Below are positions 20,564-31,210 of a stretch of 64,000 nucleotides of DNA, piece by piece. The translations under genes were made by a program, and so were the position numbers. The number at the start of each line of letters is the position of its first letter. The stretch's first letter is position 1. Under the pieces are notes generated by a model. The model saw nothing but the letters and a program-made list of their open reading frames with translations, made no database searches and was not told the DNA's origin. The DNA is from Diphasiastrum complanatum (lineage: Eukaryota; Streptophyta; Lycopodiopsida; Lycopodiales; Lycopodiaceae): assembly GCA_029204225.1 (NCBI GenBank), contig CM055094.1, forward strand, positions 16,023,595 through 16,087,594, written 5' to 3'.

Positions 20564-23112
20564 TTACCTCCCCTTCCAAAGGTTCCTCTTCTAAATAAGG
20601 AAATCTGGGAATCTCAATCTAAGGTCTTGCTCCTAATCCCAAGTGTCCTCATCTTTGGAACTTCCTTTCCAACCAACCAAGTACTCAGTTACTTGCCGAT
20701 TTCTAAACCCACATTGACGTACATAAACAATGGCCTGAGCTTCAGAGGGTACAAAGGATGTTAGGTCCTGTAGCTGAACTAGCTTATCCTGTAGAATCAA
20801 TTCATCCTTTCCACCGAGTCATTCCTTTAAACGACTGATGTGGAAGACTAGGTGAATATTGATTCCCTAAGGAAGGTCTAGTTGATATTCCAATTGAGTT
20901 TCTTTACAATACAGAAAGGCCCAGCATATCAAGGCGATAACTTAGGACATTTTCCATTCTTTAGTACCTTAGAGTCTTTTGGGACTTTAAGATATGCCCA
21001 ATCTCCTTCCGCAAACATCCTAGGTTGTCGGTTTTGGTTAGCGTAAAACTGGGCTCTATCCTGAGCCTCTTTTACGTTATCGTGAGCAACAAGCAGCATT
21101 TCTTGCATATCATGCAAGAAATCCACCACCGCTTTAACCTTAAGGCTTTTGAGGCCCATGGAGATTGGAGCTCTAGGCTGAAAACCATACATCAGAGTGA
21201 ATGGTCTAAAACCTGTCGCTCCTTTGCCCAAGTGTCCTCATCTTTGAAACTTCCTTTCCAACGAACCAAGTACTCAGTTACCTGCCGGTTTCTGACCCCA
21301 CATTGACGTACATCAACAATGGCCTAACGTTCAGAGGGTATAAAGGATGTCAGGTCCTCTAGCTGAACTAGCTTATCCTGTAGAATCAATTCATCCTTTC
21401 CACCAAGTCGTTCCTTTAAACAACTGACGTGGAAGACTAGGTAAATACTGATTCCCGGAGGAAGGTCTAGTTGATAGGCATTCCGATTGAGTTTCTTTAC
21501 AAAACGGAAAGGCCCAGCATATCGAGGCGATAACTTAGGACATTTTCCATTCTTTAGTACCTTAGAGTCTTTTAGGACTTTAAGATACGCCCAATCTCCT
21601 TCCGCAAACATCCTAGGTTGTTGCTTTTGGATAGCGTAAAACTGGGGGCTCTATCCTGAGCCGTTTTTACGTTATCGTGAGCAACAAGTAGCATTTCTTG
21701 CATATCATGCAAGAAATCCACCGCTGCCTTAATCTTAAAGCTTTTAAGGCCCATGGAGATTGGAGCTCTAGGCTGAAAACCATACATCAAAGTGACTGGT
21801 CTAAAACCTGTCGCTGAGTGCTTTGCGCTATTATATGCAAACTCAATGGTTGGAAGGTACTTTTCCCAATCCGACTATCTACCAGGTCCTAACTCCGGCT
21901 TTCTCTACATCCTCTTTTTAATTTGGATCTGATGATACTCTGATCTCAAATCGATTTTTGGTGAAGTACTTTGCACCATGTAATCGATCAATCAGCTCAT
22001 CCATTCGAGGTAGGGGATAACGGTTTTTTATAGTTAAATTATTTAATTTTTATAATCTACACACAGACGAGTTCCTCAATTGTGTGTAGATCCGTCATCG
22101 AATAAAACTGCTATGGCCTGGCCACCAACAACCCCATTCATCCGAATCAAGTCGTGGGGACCAAAAGCTGTCGCATTAAAACAACAATGCGCACATTATG
22201 CTAGAGTTAACCTGGTGTCTTAAAAGAAGCCCTTTAGTTTTTCTCCTTTTCTTCAGGCAATCCTTTGCCATATGACCTGCCTCCATGCAATTGAAGCACA
22301 AATTGTCACTTCTGGCTTTTGCAAAGTCTCCTGGTCCATGGTAGATCTTTTCTTTCGACTTACTAGGACCCGAAGATGCCTCCTCCGCCTTGTCTTTTCC
22401 TTTCTTTGAAAAGAACGGTTTCTTGCCCTTTACATCAGGCTGAACACCAGGCTCAGGCCTTGCCACTATACGAGAATCATCTTATATACAAGCAAAGCGA
22501 ACTGCATCATCGAGGGTAAGAGGCTGGTTCCTCCTAACCTCTAGTTGGTAATCTCTAGGCAAACCTAGTATGAAATGCAACTTAACCAAAAGAGGATCTA
22601 TCCTAGTTGCAAATATTGATCAAGGGGCCGGGTCCACATGTGTATCATCACATACTGACGATAAAACTCAAAAAGATAGGAAGAAAGGCCGCCTTGAAGG
22701 CGTTGCAAAAATCCTCCCAAGTCTTAGGAGCTTCGGGTCTTCCCCTCATCTCCTACCACCAAGTAAACGCTTTACCTCGCAACTACATGATAGCCAGGTT
22801 GATCTTATTGTCGTCGGAAGAATCGTGGATTGGAAAAGTGCAAATTCCACCGATCAATCCACGAGGTGACCACATCAAGGGATGTCCTTCTTTTCCCCAA
22901 TGAAGATTTCAACTGTGAACAGGGGCTAGTGCAATAGTTGCCTTAACTGCGTTAGTTCCCTCAAATCTTGTTGATCCTTTGTATGTCTTGCTTGCATATC
23001 AGCAATATGTTGTTGTGAATTGCCAACATAAAAGTATCAAAATCTAAAGCAGAAGCAGTTGTCATAGTTTCTGCAGGAGGAGATGTAGGCTGTGTGGAAG
23101 GGCTAGGATCCA
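20564..23112 (-). pseudogene. Ty3/Gypsy chromovirus interior, deleted and rearranged
   Basis: In minus order: Gag start near 23112, a CCHC knuckle near 22300 (CFNCMEAGHMAKDC), a protease trace (LFDDGSTHN) near 22090, a short RT trace ([13 protein letters not shown] type) near 21990, integrase C-terminus (FAYNSAKHSATGF, LMYGFQPRAPISMG), and a chromodomain (VTEYLVRWKGSFKDEDTW). Most of RT, RNase H and the integrase core are missing. The integrase-tail-to-chromodomain part is present twice in tandem. The terminal codons run through the PPT into the LTR. Confidence 0.82.
20640..21820 (-). repeat. Tandem duplication of about 590 bp
   Basis: The sequence starting AAGTGTCCTCATCTTTG occurs at about 20640 and again at about 21232. 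Both copies run on through the chromodomain and integrase tail and end at a shared AAAACCTGTCGCT. They differ by scattered substitutions, so the duplication is not recent. It falls inside the Ty3 integrase region. Confidence 0.85.
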
Positions 23113-23256
23113 TGTCTCAATTGTGAAAGAGGATAAACAAAGAGCAAGGGAAGAAGAGCACTCTCACCACTCAAGCTTTCACTCAAAACTCAAACTTCTT
23201 GATCACAACACAATCAAAGTGGTATTGTCCATGGCTGCCACTAAGACTTGTAATCG

Positions 23257-23290
<34 letters not shown>

Positions 23291-24119
23291 CAAATGGGTG
23301 GCAATCCACCACCACTACCACTTTCACAAGGATCACAACAGCAGCGGGTGTACCCCCCCTTCCGTCCACATGGTTGTTGTTACGAGCTCGTGACCAGTGC
23401 CGAACCCTAGAGAACACAGATAGGTCAGATACCACAGTCAGGGTCGTGTCCAGCGTACACGACCAACAAGGCAAGACAGTGTGAGTAGTGTGCCCCAACA
23501 CGGTCCACAGCCATGGCGGGCCTAACACGGTCTAGGGACCCTGTCAGCAGGACAGGGCCCCCAGTTGGGTTCCGACGTGCAGTCGGCCACGTCAATGCCA
23601 CGTGGCCGACACTTGGCAGTTGCATGCTATCAGTCCTCACACTGGGCTAGGAGGGGCTTACTCTATATCAGGGAGTAGGCAAGGTTGGGTGGATCAGTTA
23701 GTGTTTGCCCTACTGTGGTGTTAGGATCTATTACAGTTGTCCCCCCCCCAGCGGCCAATAAGGCACCGCAAGCCACCCATGCACCTAGGTGGCAGCGCGC
23801 CTGCCAGTCGGCAAGTTGGCCCGCTGGCAACTAGTTGGTTGTGATGTTGCCAGCGCAGTTGCGCCGCCATGGTTGCTGCCGCCCACTTTTTTTTTTTTCA
23901 GAAAGAGAAAAAAAAAAGTCAATTAAAAATTTTCAACTTACTAAGGAAAAGCCGAATCCGGGCTTCATGCGACAAAACAACAATCAAAAGGCTGCAAAAC
24001 TTATTGTTGGCCTTCTACGGATTGATCAAACCTGCACAAGGATTACAGTGGCTCTGATACTCGTGGAAGAATTCTTAATTACAAAAATTAAGTGGAAGTC
24101 TTGTGCAAGAGGAAATGTT
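23113..24119. other. Mixed sequence, probably retrotransposon leader or LTR
   Basis: A (GA)n run lies at about 23262-23287. The part 23400-23870 is GC-rich, unlike its surroundings. At 24049-24060 the minus strand reads GTATCAGAGCCAC, a degraded PBS. I cannot place these parts in one element with confidence. Confidence 0.4.
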
Positions 24120-24420
24120 AGATATTCCTAAGATCCTAACAAAGGTCAGATTGTTGATGATGCTCTTAATGTTAAGACTTCAAGAAGTCAAGGAAGAGGC
24201 AGATCACGTAGAGCAGCCAACTCCATTTCCAAGAAGGGGCCATGCTCCTTTTGTGGAAAGAAGAGTCATTGGGAATCAGATTGTTAGAAAAAGCAAGGAC
24301 AAGGTGACTCGAATTCTAACTCGAAAAAGGGACCATGTTAAATGGAATGTTACATCAAAAAGAATACTTTCAGTGTAAGAGGAAGGGGAAGAAGTAATTG
24401 TGAGAAAATAATGGATACAC
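24120..24420 (+). pseudogene. Copia Gag fragment with zinc knuckle
   Basis: One frame reads PCSFCGKKSHWESDC followed by a stop. This is a C-x2-C-x4-H-x4-C knuckle after an Arg/Ser-rich stretch, typical of the nucleocapsid part of plant Copia Gag. Several stops follow. It has no LTRs or pol nearby. Confidence 0.65.
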
Positions 24421-24743
24421 TTTATGGAACAACTAGATCCTATTTTGACAAAAGATACAACAAGAGATGAACACAATAACGGTAACAAAATATTCCATGA
24501 AGGTGTGCGCTTGGCCTACACACCAGTGCTGATGATTTTGAGCTTTCAGCAACTCAAGTTACGCCAGACCATCAAAAAATCTACTACTCAGGTAGGTTGC
24601 TAACTTTTAAGTGAGTAACAGGTGGAATGTCATTTTGAATTTGCCTTGGGCTTGTATTGCAAAGAGGATAGATTTTGTTCATCATTGAAGCTGAAAGACC
24701 TACATTATGAAAATTGTCAAAGGGGGAAAGACAAGGTACTTGC

Positions 24744-25125
24744 CAAACCAAGAATGCCAGTCTTCTCCATTCTGCAAGAGCGAATCACCGTAATGCTCAA
24801 AAAACTGTATAATCCGATCAGGCCGACCTTTCTGCAGCGCATAGACAATGTAATACTTCTTCAAAGATGCATCCAGCTTACGCACAGTGCTCTGATACTC
24901 TAGATCCGCAGGCGAGAAGAAAGTTTGATTCAGAAAGGCCAATAAATTGACCATTTTGTCTGCCTCAAACCGGGGGATATAAACGGTGAAGAAGAGGTCC
25001 ATGATCCGATCCACCTGCAAGCCCTGCACATGATCGGACGCCAATTCTGCATCGAAGGTCCTCAGAGTGTGTGTAAACCCTCGAAACAAAAGGAATTCCC
25101 TCACCACATCCTCTGCGTGATGCAT
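24744..25125 (-). CDS. WDR91: WDR91 homologue, exon 1 (N-terminal LisH-like region)
   Basis: The exon opens with ATG at 25125 (MHHAEDVVREFLLF). It carries the signature of the WDR91 N-terminus: FLLFRGFTHTLRTFDAEL, then VRKLDASLKKYYIVYALQ and FFEHYGDSLLQNGEDWHSWF. The family start is close to this ATG, which supports the choice. The exon is uninterrupted (382 nt) and ends at a GC donor, TTTG|GCAAGT. The next exon is 23.9 kb away at 731-881. No stop or frameshift is seen, unlike all the transposon genes around it, so a living host gene is likely. Animal WDR91 partners WDR81 on endosomes; this region is its dimer and partner-binding part. Confidence 0.8.
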
Positions 25126-25338
25126 TAGGACGACTTCAGAAGGATTTCAGAACAGAACAGCTCTCTGATCGATAAGAACAAAAGAAATCAGGAGGAGAGG
25201 CCCTTGCGAGTAGCGATAAATCTGTAAGGCATAGTAGCCAGCGACATAGGCTCGCTCTAATCTTTCTATTTCAGAGAGTCCAATGAAGAAGACTTTTTAC
25301 ACAATCTGTCCTAAAAAAACGTCATCTTATTGAAATAT
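25126..25338 (-). promoter_or_regulatory. WDR91: Presumed 5' leader and promoter of the WDR91 homologue
   Basis: This is the sequence upstream of the ATG at 25125. I see no clear TATA box or known element; the call is by position only. Confidence 0.35.
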
Positions 25339-25361
25339 CACACACACACACACACACACAA
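25339..25361 (+). repeat. (CA)n microsatellite
   Basis: About eleven CA units upstream of the WDR91 homologue. Confidence 0.95.
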
Positions 25362-27145
25362 CCTTTATTATTTTAATTTTTAAAAAAAAAAGACATCCAT
25401 GTAAAATAAAATGTTTTTTTCTTGTGCACCTTTTGCTCAAAAGTTGCATGTTAAAAGAAAAATACAACAAAAAAGGTAAAATAATAAATAATAAAAACTA
25501 TTTGTGCTTAGGGAACATCCACCTCCTCATCTATTTCAATGTTGGAAGGGTCTTTTGACCAAAGGCCTTTCCTCAATACAACAACTTCGGTGGGTGACTT
25601 CCCCCTTACCGCCCTAAGCCAAAGGCCCTTCCTCCACAAAACGGCCTCGAGGGCGATCTTTCTCCCTCCTCAAAATTTGTCAAGATATGTTCTAAAGGGG
25701 AAAGTATGTTATGTCTTCGATGTTGGAATGTTAATCCACTCCAAATCCATTTCTAACACAACTTGCAGCATGCTCTGAAATCTACTACAAATTATGTTGG
25801 AAATTAAGTTCACATTCTTCTCCTTGGTGATACTATTTTCTACTTCAAGATTCTTCCTGCATGTTTATTGATCATTCATCTAGGATCAAATGCAACCTAT
25901 TTTGGTTCTATGTCTGCTCATCTGCCTGCAGGAATCACAGAATTCGGACAGCCGAACTATTGGAAGGACGATTATGTCGGGCTTTCGGCTGAATTTCATC
26001 CATGGATCAAAGACTAAAGGGTAACCATTCCTGTTCTTTTCACATTCGAATGTCAAGTTCAAGAATTTGAAGAACATTGAATATCTGGCCATCTCCAACA
26101 ACTTCAACAAATCAGTGTTTTCTATCAATTTGCAGAATTACACTGTTTGTCACAACAGTTTGTAGAAATGAACTGATTGTCGCACAGTTCGCATTTTTCC
26201 CAACTCCCAAAAAATACGACAACTTTTCAACAGTGACTTCTTTTCAAGTAATTCGAAGAAGTGAACTTTTTGTCGGCTTTTTTTGCATTTTCCCAAAATG
26301 CGACAAAATACAAAATGTGACTTTCGACATCAGTTTCAACACCTTCGGGTTTTTTCCAGCACCTTCGGGTTTTTCACAAAATGCGAAAAATGTGAAGGGT
26401 ATCTATTTCGACAAAGAACGTCTCCATCTACTTCCCAAGAAAATGTGAAAAATGCGAAAAATACGAAGTATGCGACATTCTTGTGCACGTCAGCGATCTC
26501 AAGTCGCCTGACCTATGTACACCTATTTAGATGTCGTTGTACTCTAAATATTTGCAAAGTACACGACCAAGTACATAATTAATGCAAACTAATTCGTCAG
26601 AGCGGAGATATTCAGCATCCAAGTTATGCCAACATTCTAGCTATAACTATACTAGCAACATATTCCTATCTATGTCTAACGTAGATATTAGTGTTGTGAT
26701 TTTGATTATACTTTCCTACTGCATGTTTACATTTGTTCACTCACTCTGATCAGAACACGGACGTTTATGACTCCTCAGTTTTTTATTAGACGACAGTTGT
26801 CTACGACGCCTGAGGAACCAGCATTATCATACTACACTATCACCATAAAATTCTGAACTAAACTTCATTACTGAAACTACTTTATAGTAATTCCACACCT
26901 AATCTAATATCTTCGATAGACTGTACTCATTCACTTGTCTGAGTATGAATTATTTTACGATCATGTTAGTGAGAACGCATGTGCTGTAATTTTATTTATG
27001 CATTTACAATCTTTCAGACTGGCTTGTAGCAATCCATAACAACGGGAGAATTGTTTCCACAATCTATTTACTTCTCTCTTCCTCTGTTGTCATCGCTCTC
27101 ATCACCAATCCAACAGTGCGGTGTTAGAGCCACACTGGTTCAACA
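25362..27145. other. Intergenic; possible Copia LTR at right end
   Basis: No gene is recognised. Positions 26170-26480 hold a group of short TGCGA/TCGCA motifs (see findings). The right end, TTCAACA at 27139-27145, immediately precedes a degenerate PBS, so part of this stretch should be a 5' LTR; its start was not found. Confidence 0.4.
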
Positions 27146-27146
27146 A

Positions 27147-27158
27147 TGGTATCAAAGC
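27147..27158 (+). other. Degenerate primer binding site (Copia)
   Basis: TGGTATCAAAGC differs by one base from the initiator-Met PBS and lies two bases after a TTCAACA LTR end. Confidence 0.7.
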
Positions 27159-27204
27159 GTCAGCTCAATAAACCAAGAGATTGTCTATTTGAATTACTAT
27201 CAGT

Positions 27205-27960
27205 ATGTCTCTTCCTGGTAACTCCTCATCTTCTTCATCCAACGAAGTTAGGATCATTGACAGGTTCAACGAATCTAACTTCTACATCTCGAAGTTAAAA
27301 CTTCGGATGATGTTGATAGATAGAGACCTCTAGGATGTTGTAGACGGGTCTAACCCGAAACCAGAAGACGTTGATCATCAATTAGCTAAGGCATGGAAGG
27401 TCAAGGAATAGAAGGCACTGGCATCGATCACATTGAATCTGGCCAACTCCCAAATATTCCACGTTACCACATGCAAGTTCTCCAAGGAAACACTAGATTT
27501 GTTATCAAATCTGTATGAGACTCAAGATGTAACCACACGGTTGCACCTTAGAAGGAGGTTTATAAGATAACTGATGCAAGCTACACTATTATTTTCTCTT
27601 CTGAACAATGTACAATCTTCAATGAAGATGCTACTCTGAGTACTTGCACACGAGTCGGGAACTTATATGCATTGTCTGACTCAGTTGCATTAGCTACTAC
27701 TTCAAATGAAAATGTAAACGATCATGCTATACTGTGGCATAGTTGATTTGGCCACGTGAATACAAGATTACTTTCTTACATGTGTTGTAATAATTTAGTT
27801 GATGGATTATATTTCTCTCTTTCATTAGATAGGCTATTGGATATTAATCTCACTCCATGTGAGGATTCAACAAATTTCAAAACTGGTTTCTACAAGTCTA
27901 CATATTTACTCACAAAAAATGACAGTCTATAGGTAACGATTTGCATGTACTTATACAACA
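27205..27960 (+). pseudogene. Copia fragment: Gag joined to pre-integrase domain
   Basis: An ATG at 27205 opens MSLPGNSSSSSSNEVRIIDR, and FNESNFYISKLKLRMML is the Copia Gag N-terminal signature. Stops occur at DRDL*, KE* and FIR*. After about 27570 a second piece contains ILWHS*FGHVNTRLLSYM, the Copia GAG-pre-integrase motif. The zinc knuckle and protease between them are gone, so an internal deletion has joined the two parts. Confidence 0.78.
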
Positions 27961-28600
27961 AATTATTCAACGGACGTACCACAAGTAATTACAAATTAGT
28001 CAGTAGTAGTTACTGCCATTAAGCAGTCTTGTAATTTAATTCGAGATGTAAATAGCATTCTTGTATATACATGACGTCCATTGAAACATTGTAAAAAGGG
28101 CAACACTCAATCACATTCTTCCATAAGTAGAGGCGCACCTATTATGATCCCCCAAGTGAAGATCTCCTTAGATCTTGTTACATGCAACCAAAAGGACACC
28201 TGTGGAGCAAAACCACCCAACCAACAAGAAATGGCTAGTCAAACCCTAACCACTTCACCCCCAAGCCAAGGTGACTGATGCAAGAGAGGAGGAGATCATG
28301 GCTTTAGAAATCAGAAATCACAATGAGGAGATGGGCTAGTTCCTACAAGAGTTATACACAGAGAATGTTCCCTCTAGGATCCCTCTATTTCTATCAAAAA
28401 CATTTGACCTCCTATTCTTGCACAAAAGGTGTCAATCACCATGCAAAAGCTCCATAGGTCCAAATAGAGCACCTAGGCCCTCATAAGATTATTGATTATA
28501 TTACTGGCTATGGCATAACTAAGAACCTTATACACTGGAGTACCAGCTATGCATGTCAAGAACTATTCTGAATCCCACACACTGTGCATGGACGTTAACA
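27961..28600. other. LTR-like sequence of a minus-strand Ty3 fragment
   Basis: In minus sense an LTR appears to begin TGTTAACGTCC at 28600, directly after a PPT. Its far end was not found. No genes are seen. Confidence 0.45.
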
Positions 28601-28998
28601 TTCTTCCCCCCTTGATACTTCTGTCCTCCGAAGTGGAAACAAGGGAATTTCTTCTTTATGCTTTCAACTCTTTCTCACGAATCATCAACCTCAATCTAAC
28701 CCGTCCACTTAATCAAGCACTCAAAGATAGAACGATTCCTCAATTGTTTATCTCTAGTTCTGAGTACTCTTTCAGGTTCCAAAGGTACACTAAGCGATAA
28801 ATCCTCCAAGCGGGTAAAATCCTCATCAGATCTAACTGCATCACCTTCATGTAAACTTAATTTTAACCGACTTACATTAAACATTGGGTGAGCAGTCGAC
28901 TTAACTTGAAAATCAAATTCGTAAGCTAAAAAACCAATTTTCTTTATAATCCGAAACGGTCCACAATATCTGGTAGACAACTTATAATGCTTCCCCTT
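28601..28998 (-). pseudogene. Ty3/Gypsy integrase tail and chromodomain fragment
   Basis: The frame reads STRYCGPFRIIKKIGFLAYE and FNVSRLKLSLHEGD (integrase tail), then a chromodomain start, PERVLRTRDKQLRNRSIFEC and LIKWTG followed by a stop. A G-rich PPT (AAGGGGGGAAGAA, minus sense) ends it at 28601. The 5' part of the element is cut off near 28998. Confidence 0.82.
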
Positions 28999-30430
28999 AC
29001 AGTACAGAGGGAGAGGAGGTTAGCAAGACACTTGCTACGTCACCCTACCATGTAGGCTTCACACGTGTGAGCTGTAATTGACTGAAATTGCAGTAGGAGG
29101 GTTCCCTTTTACTAGGTGAAATCTTCAAAAATCCAAGTTCATCCCAACATGCATCCAATCAGAGGTTACAAGCACTCTTCTAAGGTTTAGTAAAGAGGCA
29201 TAGAGGCTTCCAACAAGCAATCATAAACTCAGATCATGCAAAAATTGCATTTATGGAGTCCTTCAACAAGCAAAACTTCAAGTATCGCTGCCTAAGTCCC
29301 CCAACTTCAAATTGGGTGCATGATGGCTCAAATCAGGGGAAATCCATCATATCTTTCAGCTTGTAAAAATATCCAATGGATTCAGACCACCAATTGAGAG
29401 TTATTCAAGCTCAAAAAATCTCAAAAATACACTATTTTTTTTTACTTTTTGAGACCCTTAATGGTGTCCAATCCTAAGCAAATTTCATGATGGCCTTAGG
29501 ACAACATCATTACACCTCTAAAAATGTTCATGAAAAATATTAGCCATGGAATCTATAAATATCACCAAAACCAGTGAAACCCCACCAAAAAGCCATGTTT
29601 TTTTTACCATTTTTCAACCTTGTTGGCAATTTCTTGTGGATCAAACCCACATGCAAGTGCAATCAGGCCAAATCTACTATAATTCAATTACATGCAAGCA
29701 GTAAATGTTCTGATCTTAGTAAATCATGGTTCATATAGCCCATTTCTAGCCCAAAAACCCCAATTTTTGAATTTTGTCATTGGATTATTGTGGTCCATTA
29801 GGAACAAATATGGGGGTACTCCAGTACTTGGTGGAATGGATATGTGCATATCTGGTATGGGAAATCCAGATGGATTATTTAAAATCTCTGGAATATCGGA
29901 CAGTGTGATTAAAGATCTTCTTGAAGGAATGGAATTCCTTGTACCATTTCGGAAAAAGATATTGGATATCTATTGGTACCTTATCTAGGCCTTCTTTTGA
30001 CTTTTCCACTAGCATGCAATCATTAGAATCATGATGACTGAAAAATAGCAAATACAATTTTGTTCATGATCAGTACCTTTAATAAATTTCAAGAAAAAAC
30101 ACTTAATATTGTTGAAAAACCTCAAAATCCCAAAATGGTAGAGTCTCCTCCTCTCTATTAAGCATGGAAATAATGTACAAATGGTGCCTTTTTATAAAAA
30201 GGGAAAGGCCCTTGCCCCAAAATCCTATTGGCTAATATTCACGTTGATCCTATCCATTCATTTTGGATCCAACTTGATCCAAGGGTCCACAAAAAGTACA
30301 TTAGAAATCACAAGATTCATGTGAGTCCAATAGTTAAACTCTAAGTTCTAAACTTGACTTTGGGCCTCAAGTTTTTTTTTTTTTACAAAAGGGCCCAAGT
30401 CTATTATTTCTATTTACATTTAACTTCAAA
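28999..30430. other. Unassigned non-coding sequence
   Basis: It interrupts the Ty3 fragment on its left. Open frames (for example 29692-29988) have no known motifs. It may be a non-coding LTR element, but no direct repeat was found. Confidence 0.35.
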
Positions 30431-31210
30431 AGGATCTATTGTCTATCGCAAAGTTGGTTGATCCAAGCATGAACGTTGCCTTTGCATATGACTCATGTGA
30501 AGTGTCTGAAGCGAACAACAATCACATCATCACACAAGGCAAGCAGAGAGACAACTTGTATCAAACCGAATAGGCACACCAAATTCACGATTCCATTGAT
30601 ACCTTATGGCACAAAAGACTATGTCATACGATTATGATGGCGCTATATCAAAACAGAGTATTTACCGGTGCAAGCATCAAAGATGCAAACAGTCTAAAGT
30701 CATGTGAAGCATGTAACAAAGGCAAGATGTCAAGAACACCCTTCACAAGAGACTCGTTCAAGACAACAGAACTCTTCGAGATGATACATTCTGACATCTG
30801 CGGACCTTTCGACGTACTCTCACTTGGAGGTTCGAAATACTACATCACATTTATTGATGACTTTAGCAAGTTTGTTGCCGCATACTTCATTCAAAATAAA
30901 TCTGAGGCACTGACAAGTTTACAGAGTTTGTAAACTGGGCCAAGAAATGGACCGAGAAGAAGGTGAAGCAGCTAAGAACCAGTAGAGGAGGACAATACAT
31001 CTCCAACCAATTCGCTGATTTTTGCAGCGAGCGTGGAATCTTACATTTGAAGATCGTAGTTTACACACAACAATACAATGGTGTTGTTGAGAGAAGAAAT
31101 CACACACTCATGGAAGCAGCAAGATCTATGATGGCTTACTCGAAAGCATCGAAATGGTTATAGGCTGAAGCGTTATACAATTAACTACTTGTAAAATCGA
31201 ATTGGTAAAT
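30431..31210 (+). pseudogene. Copia pre-integrase and integrase fragment
   Basis: Motifs in order: TLWHKRLCHT (pre-integrase), CEACNKGKMSRTPF, MIHSDICGPFDVLSLGGSKY, YITFIDDFSKFV. After a frameshift near 30915 come LRTSRGGQYISNQFADFC and YNGVVERRNHTLMEAARSMM, which complete the DDE core. It ends with stops near 31160. It is of the same lineage as the Copia copy at 59939-63060. No Gag, RT or LTRs remain. Confidence 0.85.

Noticed and set aside
23113-24060. 5' LTR of the rearranged Ty3 element
   Set aside because: I could not match it to the LTR at 19704-20563, and the degraded PBS at 24049-24060 is too far from the Gag start to be sure.
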